Source: Schistocephalus solidus (taxonomy: Eukaryota; Platyhelminthes; Cestoda; Diphyllobothriidea; Diphyllobothriidae). From it: DNA of 64,000 bases. The position numbers and the translations under genes were made by a program. Below, piece after piece: positions 1 through 11,869 of this stretch. Under the pieces are notes generated by a model, which worked only from the letters and a program-made list of their open reading frames with translations, made no database searches and had not been told where the DNA came from. How positions within the stretch are numbered: the first letter of the stretch is position 1; each line of letters starts with the position of its first letter. The stretch covers positions 310,001 through 374,000 of the forward strand of contig WEDG01000795.1 of the NCBI GenBank assembly GCA_017591395.1, read 5' to 3'.

Positions 1-330
1 TCACGCCTTCAACGAACTCAAAGGTATCTCGGTAGCAATGTAGCGCTAGCTGATCCAGTATGGGCTTAAGTTTGTCAGCTAACCATTTGGCTATTGCACG
101 GTATAGTGATATCCGCACATCTAGGATAGGACGAACGGGTGTGCCATCTTTATGGATCTTTGGTAAGCCGTACAATCGAGGTACATAAATGCCACTCTAT
201 GCGTTCTAGGCCATGTGCACTTATCCGACCTTCCGTTTGAAGTCTTTTCAAACAGTCAGTCAGTTGTGCTTCTACCTCATCAGTCCGATCCTTCTCCTTT
301 TCTGTCTTGCTCGAAAATATGATGACAATT
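1..330 (-). mobile_element. Penelope-like element RT fragment
   Basis: Minus-strand translation gives LYGLPKIHKDGTPVRPILD followed by an SLYRAIAKWLADKLKPIL stretch. GLPKIHK plus RPIL is the early RT block typical of Penelope-like elements. Upstream residues (LQTEGRISAHGLE) are in another frame, so there is a frameshift near 195-205. The element runs off the window edge, so the palm motifs are not visible. Confidence 0.8.
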
Positions 331-345
331 TTAATACGTTAATTT

Positions 346-1039
346 GCATGTTATCATACAGAAGATTTTCTGTTTTTTAACATACCATAAATGTTTCCAC
401 TAGCCATCGACATAATTCCTTTGACACCATTAACATATAAATAATGAGCATGTTTGAGTGAGGTTGTTGTTAAAAATAGTGATAATCCACAGTCAAACGT
501 TGCTTTGGTTGAGGGTGTAGAGCATCTTAATTATGGTTAATAGTTGAAATTCACAGATAATAATTTTTAATTAACGTACTCCTAATTTTATTAAAAATTA
601 GGGGTGTCCATTCCCAGCTTTACCTGATTTCCACAGATACCAAATGCATTTGTCCATTTTCAAAAAAGCCGCGTTAGTAGATAACATTTCAAAAACTGTT
701 GGTCAGTGAGATAGGTATCGGTTTGTGATAAACAAGGAAGACAGGTGGTGAGAAATTCACGACATAGGGAAGATTTGCGTCCTTAATAGTCGCCTAATTT
801 AGAGATAGGGAGCAAAATAGCAAGCAAAATTCCAGACTCATTATGCTTTTATCAAAATTTAGGATCATTAAAAGGCAGAACGAGAAAATACCAAGTCAAA
901 AATATGTTGCATAAATCATTTTTAGACTCCGAAAGCGTTTATTTCAGTCATATCGGAAAGCAGCAGCTTTGGTCTACTTGGAATTTGAATTCGGCAAACT
1001 GATGGCCTTAAATGCTAGGTAGTTTTACATGGACACTAG
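346..1039. other. AT-rich interval without a recognised gene
   Basis: Multiple stops occur in all frames and no domain or repeat family was recognised. Confidence 0.5.
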
Positions 1040-3330
1040 GGGCGATATGTTGGAGCTCAGAGTTGACGTCGACCGATCTGTCTTGATTGGCGACTGCAGT
1101 TTCTAGGCAAATTGGAAGGATCAGCGGGCTAGAAATGGCAAAACTGGTCACTGATAAACCGATGCACGGTAAGCTATATGACGAAAGCCTCGGTGCATCG
1201 AACTGGAAGACTTCACGGCAATCAGCTCACAGTGGAAATGGATGGGTAGCATTATCAAGAATTTGACCAGCAAATTGCTTGAATGTTGTAAATGGCCGTT
1301 GTGTTATCAAATCTACTAAAAGAGTATAAGAAACACCGGCAACAGAAGAAAGCATTCGGAGGATACGTTTTAAAATAAAAACCTTTTCAAGCGAAGCTGG
1401 AAACATCACGGGAGAACAATAAAGGATAAATGGGAAGAATACATGCTTCTATAAATCGCCAGATAATGGTTTGAGGTGTGTTATAGGAACGTGAAAGATG
1501 GATAAATATTGAAGGTTACGCATTTTTTGTAAAACGATTATCAATTTGTTGGGAGGATGAAAGATGGGATGTCTGAGAAACGCCAAGATACCGGAAAGAG
1601 GATACCTCATTGCGATGGACGCTGCGGAGGGGAGGGTCACAGGTGAAAAACACATTGGAGAGATTTCTCATGGTCGAGTTGATGACCATTATCTGACGAT
1701 CAAACTGAGACATGGTCCAGGCGATCCTTCAGACACTGGAGATGTGTCTGATTTTTAAGAGGACGGCCGAGAGCCATATCGTCTTCATATTTGATGTACA
1801 GACAGTCGTTTGGTGATCTCAAATCGACAGTATGGAGGAAGAAGTGGTGAGTAGATAGGATGGCACCTTCAGGTACGACACATTTGTTAAGAATGACAGT
1901 AGATTCCCACCTGCCAGAATGTCTGAATTGAGTGCGGGAAGTAAAATATTCTTCCAGTTAAGAGACGACCCAGCCGAGAGAGTCATACACGGATATTTTA
2001 TAAAGGAGGAGGTGGTGCGGAATGGTGTTGATTTATCAAGAAATGCGCATGCGTACGAATGGCGGCCCTTATCTTAATCTCTTAGAGCCGAATGTACTAC
2101 AAGGGCAACAGCATCTAGGGTACTACGCTGGGCCTTATAGGCAAATTGTACTGGGTCGGAGAAATTGGAGGAAAAAGGCTTAATTGTATCGAAGGTGACT
2201 CGCTCAGCAAGCTTCAGTAAACCGGAAGAGCAGGCGATTGGACGGAAAGACTTAGGACCAAAATAAGCGGACTTCTTAGGTAAAGGGGTGATTCTTACTG
2301 AACGCCAAACATCAGGAACCTTTGACTCCTCGATGAGCATGTTTATAAGGTGTGTCAAAATAGGGGCAATCTGAGAGCAGCAATAGTTTAAAATAAATGG
2401 TGAGACATCATCCGGCCCAGCAGCAGTTGAACCATTGACAATTTTCAGGGGTTTTTCCACTGTCGCCACTGACACAGGAGAAAAAAACACTTGGTAGAAG
2501 CAAAAGATTGTTTGATGGGGGATTGGGGTCAGTAGAAGTATGGATACAATTTTCAATTAGAAAGGCTAAATCAGCACCAACATGTTCCAGTTTACCACAT
2601 TGGCCACTGAATCATTTAAGAAGCGGAATAAATTTTTGGAAGGCCATATAGTACAGAATGATCGGAATCGGACAACGGAGCTCTGTTCTCAGCAAGGAAA
2701 AACTTGTTTCAGTTGGTCTAAACGTGATCAGGAGGGGCATCAGCACAAGTAATGAAGGAAACAAGGTCAGGAAAGCCTAAAAGCGTAAACGGGCGTAGAT
2801 TCGCAAGATTAAAGTCACCACATAAGAGAATAAGATGCTCGCAGGACAATAAAGCAAGAATTTGTGAAAGAGAGTCAAAAAACGGGCAAGGGCACCTTCA
2901 CAGGTACAGGAGGGAATATAAATACTAATAAATATAATCCGTTTTAAATTTATCTAACAATCGGAATTTACATATGACAGCTATAAAGTCTATCAAATCT
3001 TCAGAGTACGAAAATAAGGACATACAGTTACTACAGCAATCCTTGTTGACCAAAATATGCACCCTACCACCTCTGCTGGAGGATGAATATTTTCCATCAG
3101 CTCGAAAGCAACATAAAGACGGGAAGGGGTAATTAGTTGTGCATCAATGTCACTTTCTAACCAGGTTTCTTGAAGACAAATTACTTCAGTCTTATTCTGT
3201 TCTTTTTTCAACAAAAATAACTCCATAGCATGAATTTTGTTAAATATCGAACGACAATTTGTTGGCGGGAAGCCTGGAATTGAGAGTTTATCTTTCGGTT
3301 GACGCTTCAAGGCAATTTGCCAACCACAGT
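1040..3330 (-). mobile_element. Decayed CR1/Jockey-like non-LTR retrotransposon
   Basis: Reading the minus strand: an APE-type endonuclease fragment at 3,310-2,993 (NCRSIFNKI, then ICLQETWL), a degraded stretch with many stops, an RT fragment at 2,556-2,074 (AAGPDDVSPFIL, SVRITPLPKK, FRPIACSSGLLK, QFAYKAQRSTLDAV), and a C-terminal domain at 1,760-1,040 across several frames (KRILRMLSSVAGVSY, FKQFAGQILDN). Residues are typical of CR1/Jockey-superfamily ORF2. The palm YADD-type motif was not seen intact and stops and frameshifts are numerous, so it is dead. Two more copies of the C-terminal part are at 22,600-22,935 and 54,040-54,560. Clade assignment is by eye. Confidence 0.8.
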
Positions 3331-3722
3331 GGTTTTTTTCCGATGTGTAGGTCTTTGTTGATAGAAACGTGATGAATTGAGCACAGCAGGGTCACAAATC
3401 CGTCATATTGGCCGAAAAGTGCCATCGTGGAAAGTATTCGGTAAATCTTTCTGTTTACGTGCATTCAAAAAGGTGCTTGCGTACTGTAGAGATGACCTCA
3501 TAACCATAGTTCAGACAAAAAAGGTTGCAAAACAATAATCGGAATATCAACTAGATGGAACAGTATTTTTATAGGCTGATTGCACTTAATAAAAAGGTAC
3601 TTATCCTTAAAAAAACACAGATTTGTTACAATGAGAAATGTTAGGCTCAAAAGCCAATAGGTAGTCTTCTGATGTAATGTAATGTAACCCTAACAAATGG
3701 GTCCAAATTAATTAAAGTTGCA
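3331..3722. other. Interval between the LINE endonuclease and the ribozyme repeat
   Basis: No coding similarity is seen. It could be the 5' leader of the minus-strand LINE, which would place the ribozyme at 3,756-3,796 about 450 bases upstream of the endonuclease ORF, but no element boundary is visible. Confidence 0.35.
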
Positions 3723-3755
3723 AAAATTCCCATTTAACGATTCAAAAGACAACTT
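3723..3755 (-). repeat. Conserved tail of the ribozyme-bearing repeat
   Basis: The minus strand after the ribozyme reads AAGTTGTCTTTTGAATC and on to GGGAATTTT. The same tail follows the related core at 16,537-16,569 and 15,793-15,820, and similarity stops after it. This defines a dispersed unit of about 75 bases. Confidence 0.6.
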
Positions 3756-3796
3756 GGCGAGCATACGCGCTGCTTTCGATAACTTCTCTTCAGGCC
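3756..3796 (-). ncRNA. Candidate hammerhead ribozyme (type I)
   Basis: On the minus strand the 41 bases contain, in order: stem I 5' side GGC (3,796-3,794), core CTGAAGA (3,793-3,787; position 7 is variable in hammerheads), a 2-bp stem II closed by G-C and A-T with a 5-nt loop (3,786-3,778), GAAA (3,777-3,774), stem III AGC...GCT with a 9-nt loop, then C at 3,759 as the cleavage-site base, then stem I 3' side GCC. Stem I extends to UGGC/GCCA, and after a 4-nt bulge AACU pairs with AGUU. All invariant core bases (C3 U4 G5 A6 G8 A9, G12 A13 A14, A15.1-U16.1, H17) are present. Stem II is short, so activity is uncertain. Homologous but degenerate copies lie at 15,793-15,857 (-) and 16,497-16,569 (+). 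Confidence 0.5.
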
Positions 3797-5059
3797 AGTA
3801 CAGTTATAGGGAAACGTTGGAACGCAGTAGAAATTTAAAAACATGAAATCGATCATGTTCGTCCATTTGTGTGGGTTACTGAGGAATGTGCATAGGGGAA
3901 GGGTGATAAGAGACAATTTGATAGGCGGCAGTAAGTGTTTGGTAGAGCCGTTCTAGGAGAAGGGGAGGACAGAGATGGCGCGGGGGATACATGCAGTTAA
4001 GCGGCCGTTGGCCAAGCTAAGCGCGGAGCTTGTACGAGGTTCTTTTGTGCGCACCTTGGAGTGTACGGTAAGAGACGTCTTTGCGGTCCCGTTTCTGCAA
4101 CAAGAAAATTTAGGAACGAGACGAGAGAATATTAGTAGTTTGAGTGGCATTGTCGAATTTATATGACAAGTAGGTTGTGTAGTTGTAAGCGTAGATCAAG
4201 GCCTAAAGGTAAGGAGAGTTGAAGAATAGGTTACCAATTTAAATATAAGTATGATATGTTTTGTAAACGATAACAACTATCGATAAGCTTCCAGAAAACG
4301 TATTTCGGGTGAAACGTTCTCATTTTCTTCTAAAATTACCCTAGAAGTGATTCAAGAGTGTGAATACTCCTCAGCGAACTATCATATTAAAAACACTTTT
4401 AAATAGGTAGTTTATTAGCAAAGATTTTACAATTAATGAAATGTATGTGCATTACAGGTTTTGTTGCGTAATTTCATTAATTTCGTCAGTTAGTTTTTAT
4501 CCCCGAATGGGTCTACAATTTGTGGCCTAAACCACGAATCACTTCAAATAATGACGCAAAAACTTTTTAAAACAAATTTTCAATAATAACATAATTTTTA
4601 AGAGTGACTACCCAGAAATCGTTTAAATGAAAACCACAGGGTTCCCCTTTATTTCAAGTACCATCTACAACTCAACGCACTCCAAAATCGCAATACAGAC
4701 AGAGTTATTTTACAGAAAAAATTCGCTTGATCCACAGAAGATGGAATGCATACACTTGCACCTGTTAATTCTACGCCAGTCTCCTAGTCCTTGAGTGAAT
4801 TTTTGAACTGTGATCTTAAGAACTCATACATTCCCGAAGGGAGGCTGTTTTTCAACTCATTAAAACTCACCTTTTTTACTAAACCCTTCTGCAGCAATAA
4901 AAAATGGAAAAATGGGAAGTTAACTAACGGGCCACATTGTATGAATTTTCGAAGAAAACTTGAATTTAAAGGCAAAACATATTTTTTAATGCTTTTAATT
5001 GCTTGCATTATTTAATGGGCTAGGTAATTTGCACGTTAAGATTATACTTATATCTAAAA
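3797..5059. other. Interval without a recognised gene
   Basis: Mostly AT-rich. A minus-strand open frame at 5,008-4,784 (74 codons) has a plausible composition (QKGLVKKVSFNELKNSL) but no recognised family and an equally long frame on the other strand; left unassigned. Confidence 0.4.
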
Positions 5060-7690
5060 AGAGGTTATTTCAGAAATAAGGTGGGCTCACCGGAACACTG
5101 TTCGTATGCTGCCGTTTCAGAGAGCATGGTCGGCTCATGCCTGTCAAAGCAAATGCAGATAGACGAACAGAAGCGGAAGTTGTATGCAGTGGCCTGTTTG
5201 TCGACCTCGATCGTTTTTTCTGTCGTTCTCTGCCTCGGCTTTTTGGTGGATTTTTGGCAGGCAGTCTAACCGCGGGCCTTATGAGTCATTCCTGCGATGG
5301 GGAGACTGTGGGGGCGTTGTGCCTTCTGCCGGTGCGGTTCGACCCAGCGGTTCTTGTTCTTTGTCGAATGAGTTCGCTCCCAGGCTGTCTATATGTGACT
5401 TTCTTGAGTTCTGCGTGCCCGTCTTCTCCTAAGATTCACGATTGAAACGTTAGAGTCACAGCTCGACCAAGCTAAATTGCCTTTATGTGCTGTGGAGCAG
5501 ACCATCCTCACACATTCCCAGAAAGTCCGTGTCATAAGAGACGATGAACTGTCATTTAAATTAGCCAAAATTGTGACTACCCAGCTTAGACAACTCCCCC
5601 GGAATCCTTGTGCATAACATTTCCTCCAAACCAGTGAACAACTTGCAGTCCTTGAACGTAAAGTCACTTTCAACACAGCGGACACCCCATTCGCAGAGTC
5701 TATGGCTGCGTTTGAATCCGTTCGTCACCAAGCAGGAACATTGGAAGAGACGAAAGATTTGATCCGTCAAAAATTTTTCTCCTTACTCATGCAAAAGACA
5801 AGATGCGAAAAACTTGGTAAAGACGAACAGCGAGCACTTAAAGGTCTAAAAGCGAATAAAAACGTTATTGCCCTGCCCGCAGACAAAGGTCGTTTCACAA
5901 ATGAGGGCTCAAAAAATCAGATTACCAGTGCAAGGAACGAAGCCTACGTGAAGACCGACAATCTTCTAAACTATGTCATGCCAACGATAGAAAAAATCTG
6001 GTCACCCAGATAAACAAAAGCCAGAAAAACACAGATCTGAAGAGGTACCCATACCCAGGGACTGATTCTCCATGAAACCCACTGATTCCGCCATGGCTCG
6101 TTTTCACGGGCTGCCGAAGATACACCAGGCAAATGTACCACTCAAAACCATCGTATCCCTTCGTGGCACTCCAACCTATAGTCTGATAAAATAGATGTTC
6201 TGTCGTCTTAAGTTTCTGGCCTAAGGCTCACAAACAACAGTGGCTTCTACGAATCAAATTCTTGAGCGTATAGAACACCGGAAGTTAGAGCCAGACAAAG
6301 CCATAGCATCCTTCGATTTTGTTTCACTCTTCAACTCCACTCCGCAACATCCAACGATACACGTTTATGAAACAACTACTGGCTGAAAACTGTGATGAGA
6401 CAGACACGCCCCTGAAGTCCGGACACCTTCTATAGACTCAACGACACTGCCTGAAAACCTATTTAACCTTTGGTGAAAGAATGTACGAGCCAATGAAAGG
6501 CACTCCTGTCGGCTCCCCTATATCAGGCCTGATTGTTGAAGTGGTCCTGCAACAGATAGAATCTCTGGTGTTCACAAAGTCGACGACAATGTCGACGACA
6601 CCTTCGTCGTTATTAAAACAACCGACACTGAGCAGTTCAAGGAATTATTGAAATTGGTAGACCCGAATAGCCAAGACATGATGGAAGGCAAGATTAAAAA
6701 CCAACTCACCTTCGTAGATATGCTCGTTCCCCGGTGTACGCTGGACAACCGAAAACCACAGTTTTTAGAAAAGCCACTGACCTGAAGCAAATACTGCACT
6801 TTGACAGCAATCACCCTCTGTATCACCAAACGCAGCTGCATTCACACTTTACTCAACAGAGTCGAAACCCATTGTAGCATGCCAGCAAACAGAAGGGCTG
6901 ACCGTCTATACCTCTAGAACCTCTGCAAGCAATAGGCGAACAGACGACTGACGATGGAACAGAAACCTGAGGTCTGGAGAGCCATATCCTACATCAAAGG
7001 AGTCTCTGAGTTTGTTTCGCGGTTTGTGAAACAGACCAGAGTAGGCATAGCCCACCGATCCAAAGCCAAAATTCATCGTCGTTCGATGCAACCCAAGGAA
7101 CCGTTGCCACTAACTGAAACCTCAGCAGATGTCTCCAAAATAAGTTGAAATGAGTTGGACTGCAATTACGTTGGGGAAAATAGACGCAACTTGCAGACCC
7201 GCCTGCAGGAACACAAATCGGCAGCTCAGAGACTAGACGCAAACTCTCAGTCAGCAACGAACTTTGGAGAAACTAGCCATACTTTCGATCTTCAGTGAAC
7301 CGCCATCATAGGCCGGGGCAACTCAAAGGTGGAATGGCTGACGATTAATCCTTGGTATTCAGATGCGTACTCTAGTAAAAGGCATCTCGATCCCTCTGCC
7401 ACTTAAAAAGCCTTGTGTCATTACGATCGCGAAGCTTGGAACAAGTTGGCCACGCAGAACTCAAGAAAACTGCAAATACGCAGCTCAGGAGCGAACTCAC
7501 CAACGACGAACAAGAGCCCATCAGACTGAAAAACACTGGCAGAAGGCTCAACGCCGGCCCTTCCCTTCCCTATTACAGGAATAACTCATAAGGTCCACAG
7601 ATAGGCTGCTCGCCAATCATCCACCAAAGAGCGGAGGCAAAGTATCAACAACTGAAAAGTCAATCAGCCCGTGAAGCCGACACGACAGTT
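5060..7690 (+). mobile_element. Decayed Penelope-like element with GIY-YIG-like tail
   Basis: The plus strand contains, across several frames: an upstream region starting near GTGGGCTCACCGGAACA (shared with 27,890-28,262 on the minus strand); the N-terminal part of the RT protein at 5,702-6,013 (AAFESVRHQAGTLEETKDLI, ALKGLKANKNVIALPADKG); RT blocks GLPKIHQANVPL (about 6,110), ASFDFVSLFNSTP (about 6,300), KGTPVGSPISGLI (about 6,495) and VDDTFVVIKT (about 6,585); and NYVGENRRNLQTRLQEHKSA (about 7,170-7,225), which resembles the PLE GIY-YIG endonuclease. Stops at 6,012 and later plus frameshifts show it is inactive. An in-frame VDD repeat (KVDDNVDD) sits at the catalytic motif. Confidence 0.85.
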
Positions 7691-7914
7691 TCGACCGTCA
7701 ATTTCGACTAGGTCCACCATACAATCCACGACAGGGTTGTGCAGGTACGGTGACTTGCACGTGGTTTAAAGTGATAGACTTGCGCTGCATCTACCAGACT
7801 CTCTCTTCCTCCCTATCCATGCTCGTCGTCAAGACAGAGTCAAAAAGACCGGAAATTGAGATGGCGCAGATGGCTGGCGCGGCCGTGGCACCTAGGATCT
7901 AGCCCCCCTTAGGC
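7691..7914 (-). repeat. R1 repeat, tandem copy 1 (partial)
   Basis: Shares the R1 blocks with the next entry (gacttgc...gtgatag, ctgcatctac, ctctctcttcctcc, cagagtcaaaaagaccgga) and leads directly into a second copy. Strand follows the inference that R1 is read on the same strand as the LINE tail at 8,555-8,700. Confidence 0.75.
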
Positions 7915-8550
7915 GTGCCACCAACAGTTTGACCGTCGCAGTCCGACGAAGTCCACCGTATGCTCCACACCAGGTAGTGCAGGGACGGTGACTTGCGCGT
8001 GAATTAGTTTTAAGTGATAGTAGCCTAGCACTGCAGCTACCGCAATCTCTCCTTCTCCCCCACCTGAACCCGGTGTCTGGACAGAGTCAAGAAGACCGGA
8101 GGCGGGAGCTGACGCAGGTGGCGGGCGCGGCCGGAGGCGCCCCTGGGCGACCTGCCACACCTGACTCGGATCCCACGGAGTGGGAGGGCAAAAAAGGCCA
8201 CATTAAGAAGGAGCCATTGCAGCCTGACTCTCAGTCCGCCAGTCAGCCACTCCACACAAACTACACATTGGGCTGACAATGCGGCCCGAGTTATCCCGTC
8301 AGTTGGCAACTTTTTAAGCCACGGTTTTTAGCGCACCGTGATAGTTTCAAGCGCATCAGATTTTTTATTGTGAGTAAAATGCGCTGAGCCGTCAAACTTA
8401 CGCTCTCCGCCAACCCAACAATCAGACCACCATTGAAGCCAGTCAGTTGTCTTATGTGGGAGTGGTCGCATTGGCTGACGGGTCGGCGTACTCGTCTTCG
8501 CGTGCCAAAGCACGACCTGGCCCCCATAACGCACACACCAGGATTCACTA
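7915..8550 (-). repeat. R1 repeat, near-complete copy
   Basis: Ordered blocks run from gtccaccgtatgctccacac through tgcagctaccgcaatctctcc, aagaccggaggcgggag and ggatcccacggagtgggag to a distal block agccattgcagcctgactct...gttatcccgtcagttggcaa. The same order recurs at 55,670-56,140, and partial copies occur at 12,870, 27,500, 31,960, 35,560, 36,540, 44,210, 44,640 and 49,060. No convincing coding capacity is seen. Confidence 0.8.
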
Positions 8551-8789
8551 ACTCAGGGGATATGGAGCAGCCATCGCCGTCTGACTCCTAGTCCACTGGT
8601 CAGCCACTCGACACACACAGCACATACACTGAACCGACGGCGTGGTCTGGTGGAAGCGTTTGATTGGCAGCCTTCCAAGCCACAGTCTCTAGGAATACGT
8701 GATTTTATTAGGTTCTAGATGATAATTGTGAGGGTGTGGTCTATGTATTAGTGTAGATGGTGTGCGCTGATGTGGCTTAGCCTCCGATG

Positions 8790-9600
8790 GTTTACCGCAG
8801 GTTGTCGTTGATGCGCATATGTCCTAATGGGCCCTTGCTGTGTGTAAATATGCGAGAGCAGTGAGGGCAGTGTAGGTGGGCGCGGCGACTGTATGTGGGA
8901 ACCCTAGGCACTGGTTCACTCAGCCTCCGTGCGCTGGATTCGCAGGTGACAGACCAGGCTGATGCGTGAGTTGAAGTTGCGGGCGCAGTATGGGCAGGAG
9001 ACATCAGTAAAGGCTGGGGAGATGTCATTCATGGTAGTGGGGGTGGCAGGGGAGGGTGTAAATGGTGTATCGGTGTTGTCGGCATTGCGGTGAATTCCGC
9101 TGTCATGGATGCGCACATGGCCGAATGGGCTCATGTAATGAGTGAATTTGGGAGGACAGTGAGGGCAGTGGAGGCGGCGATCTCTGCTGTGTGTTGGAGC
9201 TCCAGGCACAGGTTCACCAGTCTCTGTACGATGGATTCGAAAGTGACCAAACAGGCTGATGCGTGAGGTGAATGTGCAGTCGCATTGAGGACAGTTTAGG
9301 AAAGAGTCCCAATCGCTGATGGTGGTGGTGGTAATAAATGCGAAGGTGGTGGTGGGGGTAACAGGCAATGAGTATTGGGATGTGGTCTCTATGATGGTGG
9401 AAGCAATGGAATTGATGCCAGGAGTGAGGGTGGGGGCGTCTGTAGGATGGTTGACAGAATTTGACGTAGAAGTTGAAATTGTCAGATTATTGGTGCATTG
9501 CGTCCGAAGATGTCCAACCAGGCAGATTCGTGCGAGGAAGATGCGTTGACAGCGCGGGCATGCTGGCAGGGCTTAGGCATTTGCGGTGTTGGTCCGGGGC
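8790..9600 (-). pseudogene. LINE C-terminal C2H2 zinc-finger array
   Basis: Five finger modules are visible: CPRCQRIF...HLRTQC (about 9,570), CPQCDCTF...HFRIH, CPHCPPKF...HVRIH, CPYCARNF...HLRIQ (9,368-8,916 frame) and, after a frameshift, CPHCSRIF...HMRIN (ending about 8,795). Finger 1 ends in Cys in place of the last His; fingers 4 and 5 have Gln and Asn, so only two keep all four ligands. Linkers are Thr/Pro-rich. In this LINE family the fingers follow the RT and could bind nucleic acid; that role is inference. Confidence 0.85.
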
Positions 9601-9789
9601 GCTGGTGACTTTCATGCCTCCTTTTTGGCCTTGGCGGCAGCGATCCGGTTGGCCTCATAGATTGCTGAGCCAGTCTTCACGGATCTTCTCCATGCCAGTC
9701 TATCTTGGGCGAGATCCTCCCAGGTCGCCGGATTGATTTGCAGTTGGTTCAGCGATTTCTTCAAAGTGTCCTTGTAGCGTCGTTTTTAA

Positions 9790-11260
9790 CCTCACTGTCG
9801 GCGAGCAGCCGTAGCCACATCGCCGGAGAAAAGTCGTTTAGGTAGTCGCTCGTCGTCCATTCTAACCAGCTGGCCAGGTAGCATTTGCCACAGCAAGGTG
9901 TGGATGCTGAGGATTCTGGTCCCCTCCAGGACTTCCTTGTCCGGGATCCTGTCTTGCCATCTCAGCTTCAGTATTCTGTGGAGGCAGCTGAGATGGAAAT
10001 GAGTAAGCTTCCTGGTTTTGTTCGAGTAGACGGTCCTGGTCTCCACTCCGTAATGGAGTGTCTTCCAGACGACGGCCTTGTACATCTTCAGTTTAGCGTT
10101 CAGGTGAATACCGTGGGGATTCCACACGTAGACCTGCAGCCGGCCGACGGCCTGACTAGCTTTGCAGATTCGTTGGGCAACCTCGTCATCGATTCTCGTG
10201 TTGCGCGAAACGTGATTTTAGGTAAGCGAAGGTTTCCACTTTTTGAGTTGAGCACCTTTGACATTGATTTGGGGAGCATTGTATACCGCGCTGGGTGGCG
10301 GCTGGTGAATGACAACCGTTTTGGACTGTACTGATTGTTTAATCCAAAATTTGCGCAGCCTGCGGTGAAGAAGTCCATACTCCGTTGCATGTCCTCCTCC
10401 GTCACGGTTTTGAAGGGCACAGTCGTCCGCGAAAAGCAAATCATGGAATGTAGTCGTAGACACGCGAGTTGAAGCCTGCATACGCCGACTGCTGAGAAGG
10501 TACCCGACAGTTCTGTAAACGATTCGGATACCAGGCTACTCATCATGGTAGGCGTCCATCAGCATATCAGAGAACATGAGACAGAACAGGGTGGGAGCCA
10601 ATACGCAACACTGCTTCACTCCGTTGGTCACTGCGAATGCTTCGGATACCGTCCCATTGTCAGTGACGCGCGCCGTCATCCCGTCGTAAAGCTGACACAC
10701 CATGTGCGTGAACCGCTCAGACAGCCAAATTTCTGCATTGAATTTCCACAGTCCATCGCGATTCACCGTGTCAAAGGCTTTCGTCAGATCCACGAAGTTA
10801 GTGTATAGGTGAGTTCGCATATCCTGGCACTTCTCTTGTATCTGGCGGGCGGCAAAAATCATATCGGTTGTTCCACGGTGTCGGCGGAAGCCGCATTGCC
10901 TTCCAGGATCAGGCCCTGCTCTAGGTGACCGTTAAGACGATTGAGAAGGATACGGGCGAAGATCTTCTTGACGATGTTGAGCAACGAGATGCCTCTGTGA
11001 TTATCACAGAGTTGCTGGTTCCCCTTCCGTTTGTAGAGATGGACGATGGTCGCGTCTTTGAAATCCTGAGGAGCTTGTCCTTGGCGCCACATCTCCTGGA
11101 AGAGTGTTGTGAGTTCTGCCATCAGCCGGGGCCCACCGTGCTTGTAGACTTCCGGTGGGATTGCGTCGGATCCCGGTGGTTTACCGCTGGAAATCTGCTG
11201 CACGGCTCGGATGGTTTCTGGTAGGGAAGGCGGCAGATCCAGGTCATTGTTCGTGTCCAC
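9790..11260 (-). pseudogene. LINE reverse transcriptase remnant
   Basis: Open pieces: 11,260-10,859 (SSGKPPGSDAIPPEVYKHGG, DATIVHLYKRKGN, NHRGISLLNIVKKIFARILL), 10,862-10,536 (ARQIQEKCQ, FVDLTKAFDTVNRDGLW, NGVKQCCVLAPTLF), 10,481-10,218 (LLFADDCAL, the catalytic motif) and 10,127-9,792 (HFHLSCLHRILKLRWQDRIP, LVRMDDERLPKRL). The order and spacing match an RT with its C-terminal domain. The motif-B glycine is replaced (VKQCC where VKQGC is usual). Frameshifts lie near 10,860, 10,530 and 10,200. Confidence 0.85.
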
Positions 11261-11869
11261 TTGAGGGAGCCAGTCAATGGCAGCAACGGAGATGGCTGAT
11301 GAGCAATTAAGGACATTTCTGAAGTGCTCGGCCCAGCGCTTCAGAATTTGCGATTTCTCTGTCAGCAGTGTTGTGCCGTCAGAGCTGAGCAGCGGTGTGG
11401 ACCCCTTGATACACGGGCCGTAGATGGCCTAGATGGCTTTGAAAAAGTTTTTCATTTCATTTCGGTCCGCATACCCCTTGATTTCCTCAGCCTTTCGGAT
11501 CATCCAGGCATCCCGCATCTCCCGCAGCCGTTGTTGTACAAGGCGCCGGCATCTGAAAAAGGCTGCTTTGGTGGCGTCAGTCCGAAGGTCCATGTAGGCT
11601 TTGTGTAGTCTATTCTTCTCCGAGAGTAAGTTGCTGATGTCGGCGTCATTGTCGTCAAACCAGTCCTGGTGTCGACGGTGTGCGCGTCCAAATACATCGA
11701 AGGCGGTGGACTGGATGACATTTCGCAGTTGACACCATCGTGTCTCCACGGTAGCGTTATCATCTGGAGCATGTAGGTCCTCCAGTTTCTCGGTTATTTG
11801 GTTGCTGAAATCAAAACAGTGAGCAGCCAAATTTAATAAAAGAGTATTTTACTTACATGGTGGCCTCTT

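Noticed and set aside
9319..9549. Plus-strand Val-rich frame
   Set aside because: Shadow of the minus-strand zinc-finger linkers.
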